DNA of 64,000 nucleotides from Perognathus longimembris pacificus (GCF_023159225.1 NC_063163.1:105431885-105495884), one strand, 5' to 3'; positions 1-12,955 are shown, counted from the first letter of the stretch. Numbers and translations are program-made. Notes: generated by a model not told the origin, from the letters alone.

Positions 1-25
1 GGTATGAGCCACCAGCATCTGGTGA
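1..25 (-). repeat. Edge of a 7SL-headed chimeric SINE
   Basis: The first bases resemble the reversed head of the chimeric SINE seen elsewhere in the window (motif 'atgagccaccagca'). Only the 5' end of the element lies inside; the rest would be upstream of the window. Confidence 0.5.
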
Positions 26-481
26 ACTGCTGAATTTTTAAAAGCAGTATTCTTGTTGGTTGGTTATCTGCAAAGGTGTAGTTCCCTGAATCAAGGTCTC
101 CAAGTTGAAGGTTTATAAGAGCCCTTGTGGGTAAGGACATGTGAGCATTTGCATGATGCCTAGTGTGGATGATGATCACATAATCCTTCATGTGAATGTT
201 CCTTCCTATACCCTGGAAGCCGTCCAGCACTGGGCTTCAGTGTTGCTCTGGGTATTCTCTATGGAGGAAACACATGTTAATCCATGCACATCTCTTATAC
301 CTCTAACTCTGAACAACAGTGGGAGAACTCAAGGTTTTATTGGCCTTGATCTTAGGTAAGTTAATTGGTAGTGTGGGTTGAACTTGGGTCTCTAGTGCAA
401 AATACAAATGGTTTGATTGTTTAAATATTTTCATGGAAAACCAAGATTCTGTTTCCTTGACCCATAGAAATGGCTATCTTC
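26..481. other. Unannotated stretch
   Basis: Ordinary AT-rich sequence. The short ORFs show no splice context or recognisable protein. I see nothing specific. Confidence 0.5.
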
Positions 482-496
482 AAAAATGAAGTTGCA

Positions 497-700
497 GGGC
501 TGGGAATATGGCCTAGTGGCAAGAGTGCTTGCCTCGTATACATGAAGCCCTGGGTTCGATTCCCCAGCACCACATATATGGAAAATGGCCAGAAGTGGCG
601 CTGTGGCTCAAGTGGCAGAGTGCTAGCCTTGAGCAAAGAGAGGCGAGGAACAGTGCTCAGGCCCTGAGTCCAAGGCCAGGACAGGCAAAAAAAAAAAAAA
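497..700 (+). repeat. IDL-Geo dimeric SINE with target-site duplication
   Basis: The left ID-like monomer starts at 497 (gctgggaatatggcctagtgg) with B box 'gttcgattcc'. The right monomer begins near 590 (ctgtggctcaagtggcagag), followed by an A-tail at about 686-703. A 15-bp duplication 'aaaaatgaagttgca' flanks it at 482-496 and 699-713, so this is an L1-type insertion in the plus orientation. Confidence 0.9.
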
Positions 701-713
701 AAATGAAGTTGCA

Positions 714-2294
714 ATAGGTCTGGTCTCTAAAGATGTTTAAAAAACCCCTCTGGGGATTTTTGACTAGTTTTGACTGAGAGCTGTGTGTGAGCGTGCGTGT
801 TGGTGGTGTGTTAGTGTAGACACAATATGATCAGACATGAAGAATAACAAGGCATTTCAGGTGGAGTCCATGTTTCTGGTGTCCGATGAAACTAATAGAC
901 AGGAAAAGGAGTGCGTTTGTAGAAATGGGAACATGGACATGCAGGTTGGCATTTTAACTAATAAATGAACAAGCAAGAGAGGAGTTTATTAAGGTACTCC
1001 TATCTATTCTTCATCTGTAGTTGATGAAACATGATAACTATAATTTCACTTATACCATTTAGCCTATTTTAAAAATTCTTCTTCCTCTAATGTCTTACTA
1101 GTTCTGAGGACAGCTAGGGCTTTTGTATCTCCTAGTCTGTGTGCCTAGGTTATTGTGGTTACAGAGTTCATTTCCCATCATGGCTTCTCAACGGCTGGGT
1201 GATGTTAGTTAAGACTTTTGATCTCATTTTTGGTTTGAAAAGACCAAAAAGAAACCAATCTAATGTTATCTGTATGTTTAAGTCCCAAGAAACAAGCAAA
1301 TTTCAACATTTTCCCTTTTAGATAAATCTGAGGTGTGCTAATTTCATCATCCACTACCCAGGGAACTTCAAAGATAATAAAAACAGAAATGGGCTTTTAA
1401 AAAAAGATGATATAAAATACTGAGTTGAATTTCTTCTTCTTCCTAATTTTAATTTTCAGATGTTTGGTTTTAAAACTAGGTGAAGTTGCAAGTCAGGGAT
1501 CAAAGAACCATGTGTGGTGAATGGCTTTTGCTGAGAAGAAACAAATTCAGGTATCTGTGGTAACACTCTATTTGTTTCCCTGTTTATCTCCTCAACCATC
1601 CTTCAATCTACACAGAACCACCAGAGAGAAACCACTGCAGAGTCATCACATTGTCACAAATAGGTCTTAGAGGGCTGACCTGAAAGTAAAAATGAACATT
1701 ATTTCACTGTCTCATGGTCACTTCTCTTGTCCCCACTCACATGTCCACACAAAATTCCTTCTTCATCATCTCTAATCTGGGCCAAGCTAGCTGGAACCCT
1801 AAATTCGTAATCTTTCCTCTTTCATCTAGCAACTAGCCTAAACATTTCTGAGAAATGATTCCTGAGATAAGAGTTGTTTTTCTTTTTGCAATATTATTCT
1901 GTTGCAGTTTAGAACAAGATCTAAATTCCCTCGCCAAGAGTCTGAATGGATGATTCCTTGCAGGATTGAAGATGGGAGTCCACCCTCCACTTTATAGGTT
2001 ATGTGTGGGGATTGGAAGATCAAAATGTCATCTTGAAAGGTGTGACATTTTATAGTTTAGAATGGGCAAAGGTTTAGATGCAATCTATCTCTACTCAATT
2101 CTGGTATTTTCCATAGCTGAATTTTGGAGCTGTCATCCTGAAGGGAAGATGTCATTCCATTCTGGAAGTTCCACATACACTCGCTGAATAAAAGACATCA
2201 AAATAGTTTATCTACTTATATGTTGAACCGGGTAGAAATGAAAGCTTTTGCTACTGTCCAAACAGACTATTTTTCTAATTTGCCTTGAATATAC
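714..2294. other. Unannotated stretch
   Basis: About 1.6 kb with a short GT-rich patch near 783-815 and otherwise no recognised repeat or gene. No ORF here exceeds about 60 codons. Confidence 0.5.
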
Positions 2295-2400
2295 AAGGCT
2301 GCATTCCTTTCACAAATATTTAGTATGTGCTTATTTTGTACCAGGCTAAGGCCTAAGGCCTTGGGTATAAATCAGGGTTGTGTGACACCATCAGGGAACT
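2295..2400 (-). repeat. L2 LINE fragment
   Basis: 'cacaaatatttagtatgtgcttattttgtaccagg' region resembles the reversed L2 3' end. Old and diverged. Confidence 0.5.
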
Positions 2401-3759
2401 CTTAAAGCCTGCCTTGTTTCCTTTTCTATAAATATTGAAATGCATCCATTTCTGTTTTGTGCCGCTTCTGTCTCCATGTCTCATTATAGCAGCCACGTTG
2501 TATGGATGGTACCCAAATCTCTTCCCCATGTTTGACATCTCCTAAGATACTATCGCTCCCCTGTTTCTTCTCTCTCACATCCTAATCATGGTGTGCCTGT
2601 AGATTAATTTTTCTCCATTGTTCTCATGCTCAAATACCTTCACCCCCCAACCCTTTTGTGTTGTCTACAAATAAACCCTCAACTAGACAATCTTCATTTC
2701 TCTGGCTATAATCTACTACTTTGGTTTTTATCACACATGGCTCCTTGAATATACAGATCACGAGGATCAATCTAGAAAATTGTTCTTTACAAATGAAACT
2801 GGAGATTTAGACCCTCAACATCTGGGATTCCTTATTTTGGGTACGGTCATCTACCCTTCTACTCCAAATAAACAGAAATGATGAGGGACAGAGAAGGATT
2901 AATTACATGGAAACCACCAGAAGGCAGCACTTCAACCCATCTTCAGTCATGTTTGAGGTACAGACATGAGCTATAGATTTTATAGAAAAAAAGAACTAAG
3001 GAAATGACAGGGAGCGAAGTATACATAATTATTAAATAGTCCTGGCCAAAGTATGGCCTGGTTAGTCATTATTTCAGTCTTTGTTTCTGGAGGGATTATA
3101 GTGAAGTTATCACTGAATTACTTGCAAAGAGGAAGGGAAAAAGTCACTGCTGCCTGGTGGACAGTCTGTCCTGGACAGGCTCTAATGTTACTTAGGGCTT
3201 GTTTCAGTCCCTCGCCATCAAGCTCTTGTTGATTATTCCTGTGGTTTTCCGAGTCCACGGTGATTGCAAAGTGACTGAAGAGGAAAAGGCTTAGAGCAAA
3301 GACACATGCATAATAGAGGTGAGGATGTCAAGCTTTTCTCTGGCTTTTAGTTATTTCATGGGCCCAAGTAAGTAGTCAGTGCTTTTCAACAAAAGCAACT
3401 TTTAAGCACTTGTCACACAAGTCGGCTAGGCTAGAACATACTCCTTGGAATGATGCTACTTTGGTTTTATTTCTTTCAGGTTCTGGCTGAATTGCCAGAT
3501 TCTTCATAAAAGTCCCTGAGAGACTTTCTATGGTACTTTGATTGGATCCCTATTGTCCTCACAATGTTTTATTTGGTGATCTATAATATGCACTTGTGGC
3601 TTCTAAGGACCTTGATTCCTTGCTCCGGTTGCTTTGTATCCATGTTCATTTCTCACAGAGAACCTAGCCAAGTAAGTTGCAGAATATTTGGTGAATTAAA
3701 AATAAAGGAAAGACTCAATTAGCTGTTAATCTCTGGATATAGCCAGTGAAGCATAAGAA
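2401..3759. other. Unannotated stretch
   Basis: Mostly unique sequence. 2610-2760 has a vague L2-like look (pyrimidine-rich, 'ctggctataatctacta') that I cannot confirm. Confidence 0.45.
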
Positions 3760-3990
3760 GATAGTAAGTAACTCCAAAGTCTGGGTTCAAATCCAGGCTT
3801 TACTTCCTTGTAGCTATGTAAGTTTAGACAGATTATTTATTTCTGTCTGCCTCATCTCATCATCCATATAATGAGCCTAGTACAAGAACCCCTCTTGGAG
3901 TTACTGTGAGAAGTAATTACATTAGCCTGGAGAATACAGAGAATAATTCCTAGTCCATGGTTGAATTCCAGTAAGCATTAGTAGCCACTC
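3760..3990 (+). repeat. MIR SINE
   Basis: The order of landmarks fits MIR: 'gggttcaaatccaggc', then 'tagctatgtaagtttagac', 'ctgcctcatctcatcatcc', and a core-like 'gagttactgtgagaagtaa'. Diverged but recognisable over about 200 bp. Confidence 0.7.
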
Positions 3991-6162
3991 AGATTTCACT
4001 ATTAACAAATGGAAATGGAGAGTTTTTTCCATGAAACCAGAGTAACTGAAAGAAGCTGCCTGAGAAGATAAAATAGTGTTTGGTTCCTAAGTAATGGGCT
4101 CAAGTAGAGTCAATCATCATGTCAGCAATTAAAACAAAAACAAGCAACCAGAAAGGGCCTTCTTTTCAACCTCTAATCCTTTTTTCATTAACTACTAGAA
4201 GGACCTTCAGGATGCGTTGGTAGGATGCTTTGTTATAGGGCATTGTTCTTTGCTGTGCTTGGCCCACAGTTTATCACTGAACTGCAAAGCCTGGATTCAG
4301 AGCTACCTCCCATTGCCTCCGTGCCTCTTGCTCTCAGCCTTGTGGGGGACTCAGAGCAGGAAACATCTGCAGTGTCGGGCCGCAGTGACACATTCTCACA
4401 TCAGAAGTCCTGGCCGGTGCAGCCTGGGGGGCCACCTCCTCCAGAACATCTATCGAATGGGGAGGCTGAGGAAAGAGAACTGGGTCTAAACTTGTCACCT
4501 GGGGTGTACAGGGCTCCGATGACGTGATCCTATTGTCTAAAGGACAGCCCTCTGTTGTTTTGCTCCTTTGTAGTAAAATAAATAGAGCCTCCTGTTTCTA
4601 TGGTAATGTCTGAGCAACACAAGTGCAGGATAGTCCCACCTGGACTCAGGCTCTGGGCTCTCAGCCTAGGAGGGTTATGGAGCAAGTGGGAGACTAATTA
4701 TTTGCACAGCCCTAGTGTAATGAATAGCTTTGGATAGGGAACTTCCTGGAGCTGGCAAGGGGGATACTCCACCCATGTAGCTTGATTATGAGGTTATTTT
4801 CTAGCGCATTGTTGTGACTCCCAGAGGGCAAGACCGTTGAATGGACGAAGCTGTCCTCCCATGTTAATCCTGGGTCACTCACCTATACCTGAACACCCAG
4901 CACATCCCATGTGCAGACGAGAAGGTAACTGGGTGCATCTCTCACATACTGGGTTTCCTTCACCTGTCCTGTTTCCTGGTTTCTCCCAGTTGTCTTCATT
5001 CCTGAGAGAAATGGATTCAGCTTTGGTTGAGGTGAAGAAAGACTTTGGAAGCTTTGTGGGTTTAGGAAGATCTTCTTCTCTCTTATTCACCTTCCAGGGC
5101 AGGTGTTCTCCTGGAGATCCTGGAAACCACAGGATTTCCTTTGGGGTCTTGAATGGTACAATACAGCTATGTGTCCTAGGATGCTTTAGTTTAGCTATGC
5201 TCATGTGCTATGCCAAGTTCACTGGAGTGTATTTCTTAAAGGGAATAAATGGAAGTACAGCAGTAGAGGTGGCTGCAGGGGCTGGTCAATGGATTATCTG
5301 TAATTGAGGATGAGAAAAATGAAGTCTGAGCTGCTGGAAGTTAGCATTCTTTCTAACCCTGTGCTTGCTTCTCAGCTTAGATCTTTTCTCCCTGGGGATC
5401 TCTGCAAGTTTGTCTCTTTGATATGCAAATGCACGCATTGATCCCTGCTGGAGAGCCAGGGGTCTCTAGTACCCCCACAGTTCTGGGAGGCATCTCAGGT
5501 TGAAAGTGGCAGAGCAGAACTTAGCAGGTCTCTGTTTCTACTTCCTTCCTTCACACTTCTGTCTGGAGTTTTGTTTCTCTTTGGGTGTTTTCTTTCCTAT
5601 CTCACTCAGATCCTTTCCAGTGCTAAGGGAAATCACTTCATTTTTTTTTAAAGCAAAATAAATGAAGGCACAATCCAGATCCTAAAAATACACATGGAAA
5701 GTAAAATGTAGAAATCTTCACACTGAAGTGTTATTCAGGAGGTGCTTACCTCTGCCCTGAACATGAATAATTCAGCATGATAGGCAGATCCTGACAGCTC
5801 CCTAAATAGCTTTTAGATTTAACTAAAAGAAGACATTGGACAGGATCGGTGGCAACAGAGCCAAAATCTTCTAACATGATCACCAGGAACTTGCATTAAG
5901 TTTTCTCAAAGAATGTGCTACCATACATACATCTGAATTTTGAACTTTCTAAATCATGAGGCTAAAAGTTGCTTTTCAAAGTACAATTGTCATTGTGAGA
6001 GACTGAGAACTCAATGATGGAATTTTAAATCTCTTTGGGATACCTTTTTGAGAAAAAAAATACTACAAGCAAGGGACTATAGCCATGATTGTTTGGATGG
6101 TTGCATGCTTTACATGAGCCCTAACATACTTATTAGACCAAATAAATAAAAAATCAGAAATA
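3991..6162. other. Unannotated stretch
   Basis: About 2.2 kb. It contains a 156-codon ORF at 4837-5307 that I judge to be chance, because there is no splice context and composition is low in complexity. No repeat recognised. Confidence 0.45.
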
Positions 6163-6372
6163 AGCTATACCTGGATACTGGTGGTACATGCCTATAATCT
6201 TTGATAGTCAGGTGACTGATACTGGAGGATTATGATTCAAAGCCAGCCCATGCAGGAGAATTGGTGAGTCCCTTATCTCCAATTAACCACCAGAAAGCTG
6301 GAAATGTAGCTGTGACTCAAATGGTAGAGCACTAGCTTTGAGCCTAAATACTCAGATGTCATCCAGATACAC
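6163..6372 (+). repeat. 7SL-headed chimeric SINE
   Basis: A head with 'ggtacatgcctataatc' (7SL/B1-like) is followed by 'cttatctccaattaaccacc' and a tRNA-like tail module 'ctgtgactcaaatggtagagc'. It passes directly into a CA-rich microsatellite. Confidence 0.75.
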
Positions 6373-6433
6373 ACATACGCAAACACACATACAAACACAT
6401 AAACACACATACACACACAAACCCATACACACA
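6373..6433. repeat. Imperfect CA microsatellite
   Basis: (CA)-rich tract with T and G interruptions, directly continuous with the 3' end of the preceding SINE. Confidence 0.85.
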
Positions 6434-6569
6434 ATACTAGTATAGATCTAATTTGTCCACCATTATGGCAGGAGTCTATAACAATTTAACAGAGAAATAG
6501 TATATCATACATACATATATAGTACATGTATATATCCCATATATATATACATATATTCCTTTTCTAGCT

Positions 6570-6675
6570 GTGTTGAATTTAAGTGACAAATGTTAATATA
6601 TTTATTGTGTACATGTTTTGATGTACAAGCATGTTATTGAACAATTAACACAAACCATCATCAAGCATGGTTATC

Positions 6676-6715
<40 letters not shown>

Positions 6716-6960
6716 GAGAACTTCTAAGACCTACTATCAACAAATTACAACTACAGAATTGCCATAATCACCACACTGAACACTAGGTTACCATAATTCA
6801 CTTTGAAACTGTAAGTTTGTACCCTTTGACCAACATCTTCCCATTTCCCCTTCTTAGCTGCTTACAACCATTGTCTTAATTCTTTACTCTTGTTTATTCA
6901 TGCAAAGGGATTTATTTCATTTATAAATGAGATCCTGTCTTCCTTTGTCTAAATCCCTTC
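6570..6960 (-). repeat. Old L1M 3' UTR fragment interrupted by a GT repeat
   Basis: 'gtaagtttgtaccctttgac' and 'caacatcttcccatttcccc', then 'tttataaatgagatcctg', follow the order of reversed mammalian L1M 3' UTRs. A (GT)16-type tract at 6678-6710 lies inside it. Confidence 0.65.
6678..6710. repeat. (GT)n microsatellite
   Basis: Uninterrupted GT dinucleotides, about 16 units. Confidence 0.95.
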
Positions 6961-7059
6961 CTGTGTCACAAGACCCTCAAGTTCCTGCTCTGTTGTACCG
7001 AAGTTCAGTCTCTTCATGTACACCTGTTGTATGTGCATATGTGTGTGTGTGTACCTTTT

Positions 7060-7190
7060 CACATCAGCCCGTACTGCTTTCATAGTGTCCATTATGCTCA
7101 CAAAGCTGTTGGTTCTAGATGAATTACCATGGCATCCAGTATAGTGTCTGGCATAAAATATGTTACGAATAAATATAGACTGAACCTTAA
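7060..7190 (+). repeat. L2 LINE 3' end
   Basis: 'gcatccagtatagtgtctgg' followed by 'cataaaatatgttacgaata' resembles the terminal L2 sequence. Diverged. Confidence 0.5.
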
Positions 7191-8714
7191 TATGTATCTT
7201 TGCAGAGAAAAAGAATGAATAGAAATAAGGAATGAGTAAATATTCTTAAACTTCATGGACTGCCTCTACTTAGTTTGACTTGAGTAGTGTTTGTTGGACC
7301 CCACACAGCTTTGCACATTTGTTACTTAACAAGGACTGCTCAGTGCCAAATTTTCACATTTTCTTTTTTTTTTTAGTACTTATTTCTGTAGCTTAATGGC
7401 TCTTGCTTCATATGGAGTAGGTCAGAAAGATGGGTTGACAGCATACTGTTCTCCATGGCTTGCAATTGGGATCTACTCTCTCTCCCAGTACCTGCAAGTA
7501 GAGCTACAGCTTTAGAGTGAAAAGAGCTCACTCTAGCCTTCCATTCTTTCTGAACAATAAGAAAATATATGACCCGGCAGCTCATACATTCAATGTTCCC
7601 ATCTTGCCCCAGGATGTATCTCTAATCATGGTGAATGATGGAATGAAGGGATCATTGGTGTGGGAAAGAGAGTTGAGTGCCATTTGTAGCAAACCATTTG
7701 ATCACTGTGGGTGCCTATGTCCCTGTTTATAAAAGGATAGTCCATTTTATTCCTTCTAGCTGTGATATTCTAGATGTATGCAATGGCTAGGTTGCTGATG
7801 TGGATAATCTCGTAGGGGCAGTGGCTTTAGGAAGGGTCAGTGCTAAGTTTAGGTCCTCCAGGCAAGCCTTTGCCCCCTGTGGCATAAAATCAAAGAGGAT
7901 GATTTTTTGCTAATGTGCTTTATCTTGCCTATCAGCTCTGGGAACTAATTTCAATGGATGATCACAGTTCTCAGGCCTCCTCATCTAAAGAGACACAATC
8001 TCAGGCGCAGATGCCCTCTGACCTGCTGGCTGCCCTGTGCATTATTCACCCTGTCACTGGTCCTTAGACTGCCCCATGGCCTGCTGGGAGCTCTAGTGTC
8101 TGGAGCAGCAGTGGGGCCAAGAATGAAACAGGATGCTTGCTGGGCCAGAGGGCAAGGGTGGAGACTTTCATGTCAGGAGGAAGGTATAGCCCAGGGTAAA
8201 GGCATATCCATACTCAGCTTGTGTGCCCAAAGAAATATTAATGCATCCTGATCAGAAGCAGAGAGAATAGCTACATGGGCTCAAGGTGAATTTTCTGTCT
8301 GCGTCTCTATCAAGCTGCTAAGGAAAGATCATGAGTTTGCCAAACCAAACAATTGAGGTATGAGGAGAGTGTCAGCTGATGTGTTGTTGGCTCTTGTCAC
8401 CTACTGTTAGGTTTCCTATCAAAGTAAAACTCTCACTGCAACAATAAACAATAAACAACATAGGCCAAAATCTCAGTTGCCAACAGCACGATAGTGAGAT
8501 CAAACCTCACCAACAGCCTCCTGGCTCATTGCCTGATTTAACAAGTACCTCGTCCTAGTGGGTAGAGCTTTGAAGGCTTACCAATGAATGCTTCTAGGGT
8601 GAGCAAATGTAGCCATAATATTTAATGTGCATAGGCAAAAATGGTAGGAAAATTGAGGGGTGGAGTGGAGCGAGATGGAAGAAAATGATGCAAGGGGTGA
8701 CATTAAGATGCATT
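7191..8714. other. Unannotated stretch
   Basis: No confident repeat or gene. A T-run at 7366-7376 precedes 'agtacttatttctg', a weak acceptor-like site, but no supporting ORF follows. Confidence 0.45.
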
Positions 8715-8795
8715 GTATTCACAAATTGACATGTTGAATTGAACCTCCTTTGTATGACTACTTAAGTATAATAAAAATTAATACTAATTACAGAC
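8715..8795 (+). repeat. Possible L1 3'-terminal fragment
   Basis: 'ttgaacctcctttgtatgac' followed by 'tataataaaaatta' resembles the L1 tail pattern (constant pyrimidine/T-rich block then AATAAA-like) seen at 12840 and 31265, but is more diverged. Confidence 0.35.
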
Positions 8796-9455
8796 AGCAA
8801 GTCCATACAATGGCATGCAGCCTTATGATAGGTGTAAGCCATTGTGTTCTTGGAAGAGTAAATGAAGGGTAGAAAGAAAAGATGATGGGAAGACAGGGTC
8901 AAATACTGGGGCCTTTACTGAGCTCATGCAGAGTAAATACATGACCAACATTCTTAGGCAGGACTGACTCATGATCTGCATCAAATTTCTCCATCACCTC
9001 GAGTTTTGGTTCTCTCATTGTGTATGTGGCAAGTCCAAGGACCTCCCTGTAAAGTGAAAATTTGGAAGCAGAACTGAAAAGTTGAGCGATGACATTCAGA
9101 GTACACAATGCTCCTGCTCTTCTCATTTACCAGCAAATATGAGTTCACGGACAGTTCTACAACAGGAAACGATCTCTGTGGAGGCAAAAGAAGGGGTCAA
9201 GATGAGCAAAGAAATGGAAAGAAATCTTAAGAAACACAAAAATGTCATCTTTCTATAAAGGATATGGCTGCCTTTCCTGCTATTTGCCCTCCAGGGCTGG
9301 GTTCATTTTATTTTGTTTTGTTTTGTTTTTGGTCTGGATTTATGACTGCTCCAGCAGTACATACCCTCAGATGCCAAACTCCAGAGATTCTAGGGGTATC
9401 ATAGAAATTACATCCAACAGAAGTTCCACAGGTTGAGAATCAAAGAAAGACAAAG

Positions 9456-9457
<2 letters not shown>

Positions 9458-9498
<41 letters not shown>

Positions 9499-9513
9499 TG
9501 TGTGTGTGTGTGC
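9458..9513. repeat. (GT)n microsatellite
   Basis: GT tract with a single 'tat' interruption, ending in 'gcgcacgca'. Confidence 0.95.
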
Positions 9514-10833
9514 GCACGCATTCCCAACACCTTCAGTTTCATCTCTGAACCTCAGTAGTTTAACCCAGCCACTCAAATACCCTTTAAAGATCCAACCCGT
9601 TACATGGAAACCTTTGTTCTTCAGCTTATTTTAATGTTACTAGATCACAATTGCTCTTACCGCAGTGCTTGCTGGGATAAATCAGAGCCGGCGGATTCTG
9701 CTTAAGGAGTGGCCGGAGAGATGCTTGCAGAGTGCAGTAAACAGGACGTGGAGGAAGTCGGGAGTTGGACTTGGGTTGTTAACAAGCATTCCCCCACCCC
9801 ATTGTCAGGAAATGTGGGGAGCTGAGGGCCACAGAACACACAATGATGCAGCGGGAAGTGGCCTTTATAAATACACAGGGGTCAGGGCCACGCTCGGCAA
9901 ACAATAGGGGAAATGATGATGACAGGCAATGGGCGTGGGAGGAGAGAATGCCAGGATGATTCCACCAGTGACAAGAACTGAGCGGGCAGTGGGGTGAGGG
10001 GAGCTTGAGGAGGGAGGCCAGGGGGTTGCAAATGAAGCAATACAATTTTCCAGGTGACTCAGTAGCGACAACAGATAGCAACAGATGTGCAAATAGTTCA
10101 CAATCTGTGCCATGGCTCCTTTAAGAATCTTTCTCTTCCTTATCACTGGCTCTCATTTTGTGGTACATGTTCATCTTGCAAGTACCCAGGTCTCAAGGAA
10201 GCTTGAGAAGCCTGGATTGCAATGGGAGGTGGGAGATCTGTAAGACATTAGAGAATGCTTCCAGAGCTGAGTTTTAATTGATTCTTCCTAGATCCATTTG
10301 GTGGGGAGATACATATGAGGAGGTCACCCCTCTTTTGCCCTGTGGGAGCTGCATCTTTATGTCCAGAATGCAGTCTTACAAGTAAAGCCAAACATTTGAA
10401 GGGCAATGGATGAGTCATTAAGACAAGGTAGGCATCTTGGTCATTTGTCCAGTATGAATTACTCCTTGCTATTGCAGCTAGGGAGTGAGGGCATCTCTGT
10501 TTGTAAAGCTACCTGAGGGACTTAGATTCTTCTTTGTGTGGAAGTTTCCAGTTCTTTCTATGATAAGGAGGGAATGAGACAGACCAATGAAAGTCTTTAG
10601 GCTCAATTTCCTTCACCACCTGGGGTTTGCCATTGTGGCTGTATTGTCACTCAATGGCAATGGTAAGATTTTAGACAATACCCTTATTCCTCTCCATCTT
10701 TGCCTAACCATTATCTGTGGAGCTTTGGGGATTCATCTTTTAGCCTGACACACATCTTGGGTTAAGGAAGCTAGCACATGTTTCATTTGTTTTGGAGCAT
10801 GTGTGATTGTATGAGCATCAAAGAAAGACAAAT
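9514..10833. other. Unannotated stretch including a less AT-rich, repeat-free block
   Basis: 9680-10100 is less AT-rich than its surroundings, has no repeat and contains 'cctttataaatac', 'ggtgactcag' (AP-1-like) and 'cagataggg'-type purine blocks. It could be a regulatory element, but nothing in the sequence alone proves this. Confidence 0.35.
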
Positions 10834-11050
10834 GTGCTAGGTGTGAATGCTTTACATCTGTAATTCTAGTTACTGAGGAGGCTGAGTTACAGAGGATCAT
10901 GGTTCAAGGCCAACCACTTCAGAAAAGTCTGCAGAACTCCATTTCCAGGGACGGTCAGCAAAATGCTGGGCTGGAGGCACAGTCCAAGTGGTGGAACATA
11001 AATTGGGCAAGTGTGAGACCCTGAGTGCAAACCTCAGTATCAGTAAAAGA
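10834..11050 (+). repeat. 7SL-headed SINE with ID-like tail monomer
   Basis: The head 'catctgtaattctagttact' and 'gaggaggctgag' are 7SL/B1-like. The 3' part 'aagtggtggaacataaattg' then 'gagaccctgagtgcaaac' is an ID-like tRNA module. Strongly diverged, therefore old. Confidence 0.7.
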
Positions 11051-11149
11051 AAGTACCAAAATATATCATCCAATGTCATTTTAAGTCTTACCAGATGTTT
11101 CTAAAGTAATCACAGATTTCTACCACAAAAAATAATTTAGCACATATGC

Positions 11150-11370
11150 ATAGACTCATGCAGAAATTAAGAACTCACACTTGCATGTACAGTGGTTATT
11201 ATTCTTTAAAGTACTTTATAATAAATATAATTAAATTTTTAACTGAACAGCCAATTATTGAATGGTCATCAGTTTCTCTAAAATGTAAGCTTTCCAAAGG
11301 AAAATCATGTGTCTCTAGTATCCCTCCTGCTGATATGGTTTCTGTGCTCAGCATAGTTCTGATAATAGTT
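11150..11370 (+). repeat. L2 LINE fragment
   Basis: 'aaaatgtaagctttccaaag' and 'cagcatagttctgataatag' with 'ttggcacaa' follow the order of the L2 3' end. Confidence 0.5.
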
Positions 11371-11876
11371 GGCACAATTAGAAAGATGTCACATTATTCT
11401 TGGGTGTTTGCATGCTTGTAGCGATGTAAGGAAGATGCCTTTAATAGGACAACAAATTATTCTTTAGTGGAGAAGAATATCACAAAAGGAAATGGCTATA
11501 GTTACATTCCCTCTAATATGTATCCATTCAACCCATGCATATCAAGTCCATATACTTATGCCTCAGTAAACACTGACAGTGAATGGGAGAAGAATGCTGT
11601 CTGTGTGTTCCTTTCCTGTACTTAGTTTCTGCAAGGATCCATCTTTGAGCTGTGGCCTGGAGTACTGTAGGGCCTTATGCATGGTCCTCTAGATTTAGAG
11701 ATGGCTTTACTATGGCTGTCACTAAAATGGCAGGGCTTGCTATTCCAAGCAAGTGTCTCTGATTGCAAAGAAAGGATTCATTACTGATCTCATATCATAT
11801 AGAGTAGTGAAATGTCACCTAACTCAGAGCTCCTTTGAAGGAAATAAAAATGTATGAAATTCCACTGGGGGGTTAT

Positions 11877-11998
11877 ATCTTTTTGTATACCTTATGTATG
11901 TATATAAAGTATATCTTTTTATATATTTAGTATAATTACCTTTTATATACTTCATATGTACTATATACTTTATGCACTTTTATATACTTTATATATAT
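11877..11998. repeat. AT-rich tract
   Basis: Irregular repetition of 'tttatatactt'-like units for about 120 bp. Low complexity, possibly a degenerate minisatellite. Confidence 0.7.
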
Positions 11999-12256
11999 TG
12001 TCATGTGTCATAATAATGACTTTTAGTGGGTCTATAAGATTATAATAGCACTGAAAAATTCCTATTGCCTAGTGTTTGTGCTCATGCTAGTGTGAACAAA
12101 CCTAACGTTCTGAGGGTCGATTAAATCTAGCTCCTACAATTATGTGTAATGTTTAATATTTGATCATTATAAGTGACTATGACATGTTTTGTGAGATTCC
12201 AAAACTATACTTTGGTCACCATTTTAAGTGTATATATTTTTCTACTTATATACAAA
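11999..12256 (+). mobile_element. MER2/Tigger-like DNA transposon remnant
   Basis: 'gtctataagattataatagc' and 'ctgaaaaattcctattgcct' with 'agtgtgaacaaacct' and 'tacaattatgtgtaatg' match the order of a well-known mammalian Tigger/MER2-type element as I remember it. No transposase reading frame remains. The family name needs a RepeatMasker check. Confidence 0.5.
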
Positions 12257-12360
12257 ACATTATCCAAGCATGGTGACACAGACCTATAAACCTAGTGTAA
12301 GAGGGAAGCAACATGGGCCTAAGACTATCTGAAAAAGCAATCATGTCAGTCCTTTTTTGT
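12257..12360 (+). repeat. Possible old SINE head
   Basis: 'caagcatggtgacacagacc' followed by 'tataaacctagtg' is reminiscent of the 7SL-like head of the chimeric SINEs. No clear tail module. Confidence 0.3.
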
Positions 12361-12839
12361 GGTGCTGAGAGGAGCTTTAGGTTTAAATAAAGGAAGAATT
12401 GGAGGTGAGATGTATGTATAACAAAGGGGTCTTAGTAAAAGGCATGCCTGGTTAATGGTTCTTTCAGGATTAGTCAGGACCCTCTGACCAATATTACCTG
12501 GTCAACTCAACTCTTGCCACATGTTGTTTATCCATCAACCCTGTGGTTTTTAGAATCCAATGTGCCTGCAAGAGAGTAAGGCTGAGGAGACAGAGGCAAG
12601 ACCCAAGGAGAATATTCAAATGAGTCAGTGCCTTTAACAAAAGCAAGGCTTGAGTATCTATTGCATGTGGAATACTCTCCACTACGAAAAACATACATAA
12701 ATACAAAAAAAAAGGATTGGAAATACTATAAATATACTGAATGAATTTTTAGGATGTTGGAATTAAAATTTTCAGCTTATATCTGATATCTATTGTTCAC
12801 TTTTTTTAAACTTCTAGCAATGAACCTGTATCTTATGAA

Positions 12840-12955
12840 CAGGTGACAATGTTCAAAAAGAAATGTACTCATTACCTGAACTTATGTAACTGTAAGCCTC
12901 TGTACATCACCTTTACAATGAAAATAAATTTTAAAAATACAATTCAAAAACTAAA
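12840..12955 (+). repeat. 5'-truncated L1 3' end
   Basis: The run 'aaaaagaaatgtactcatta', then 'cttatgtaactgtaagcctc' and 'acatcacctttacaatg', aligns with the reverse complement of the 3' UTR of the intact L1 at 59.88-59.96 kb. It ends in an A-rich tail. Confidence 0.7.

Noticed and set aside
4837..5307. 156-codon plus-strand ORF with a hydrophobic stretch
   Set aside because: No splice signals, overlapping antisense ORF, no recognisable motif; length is within chance for a less AT-rich patch.
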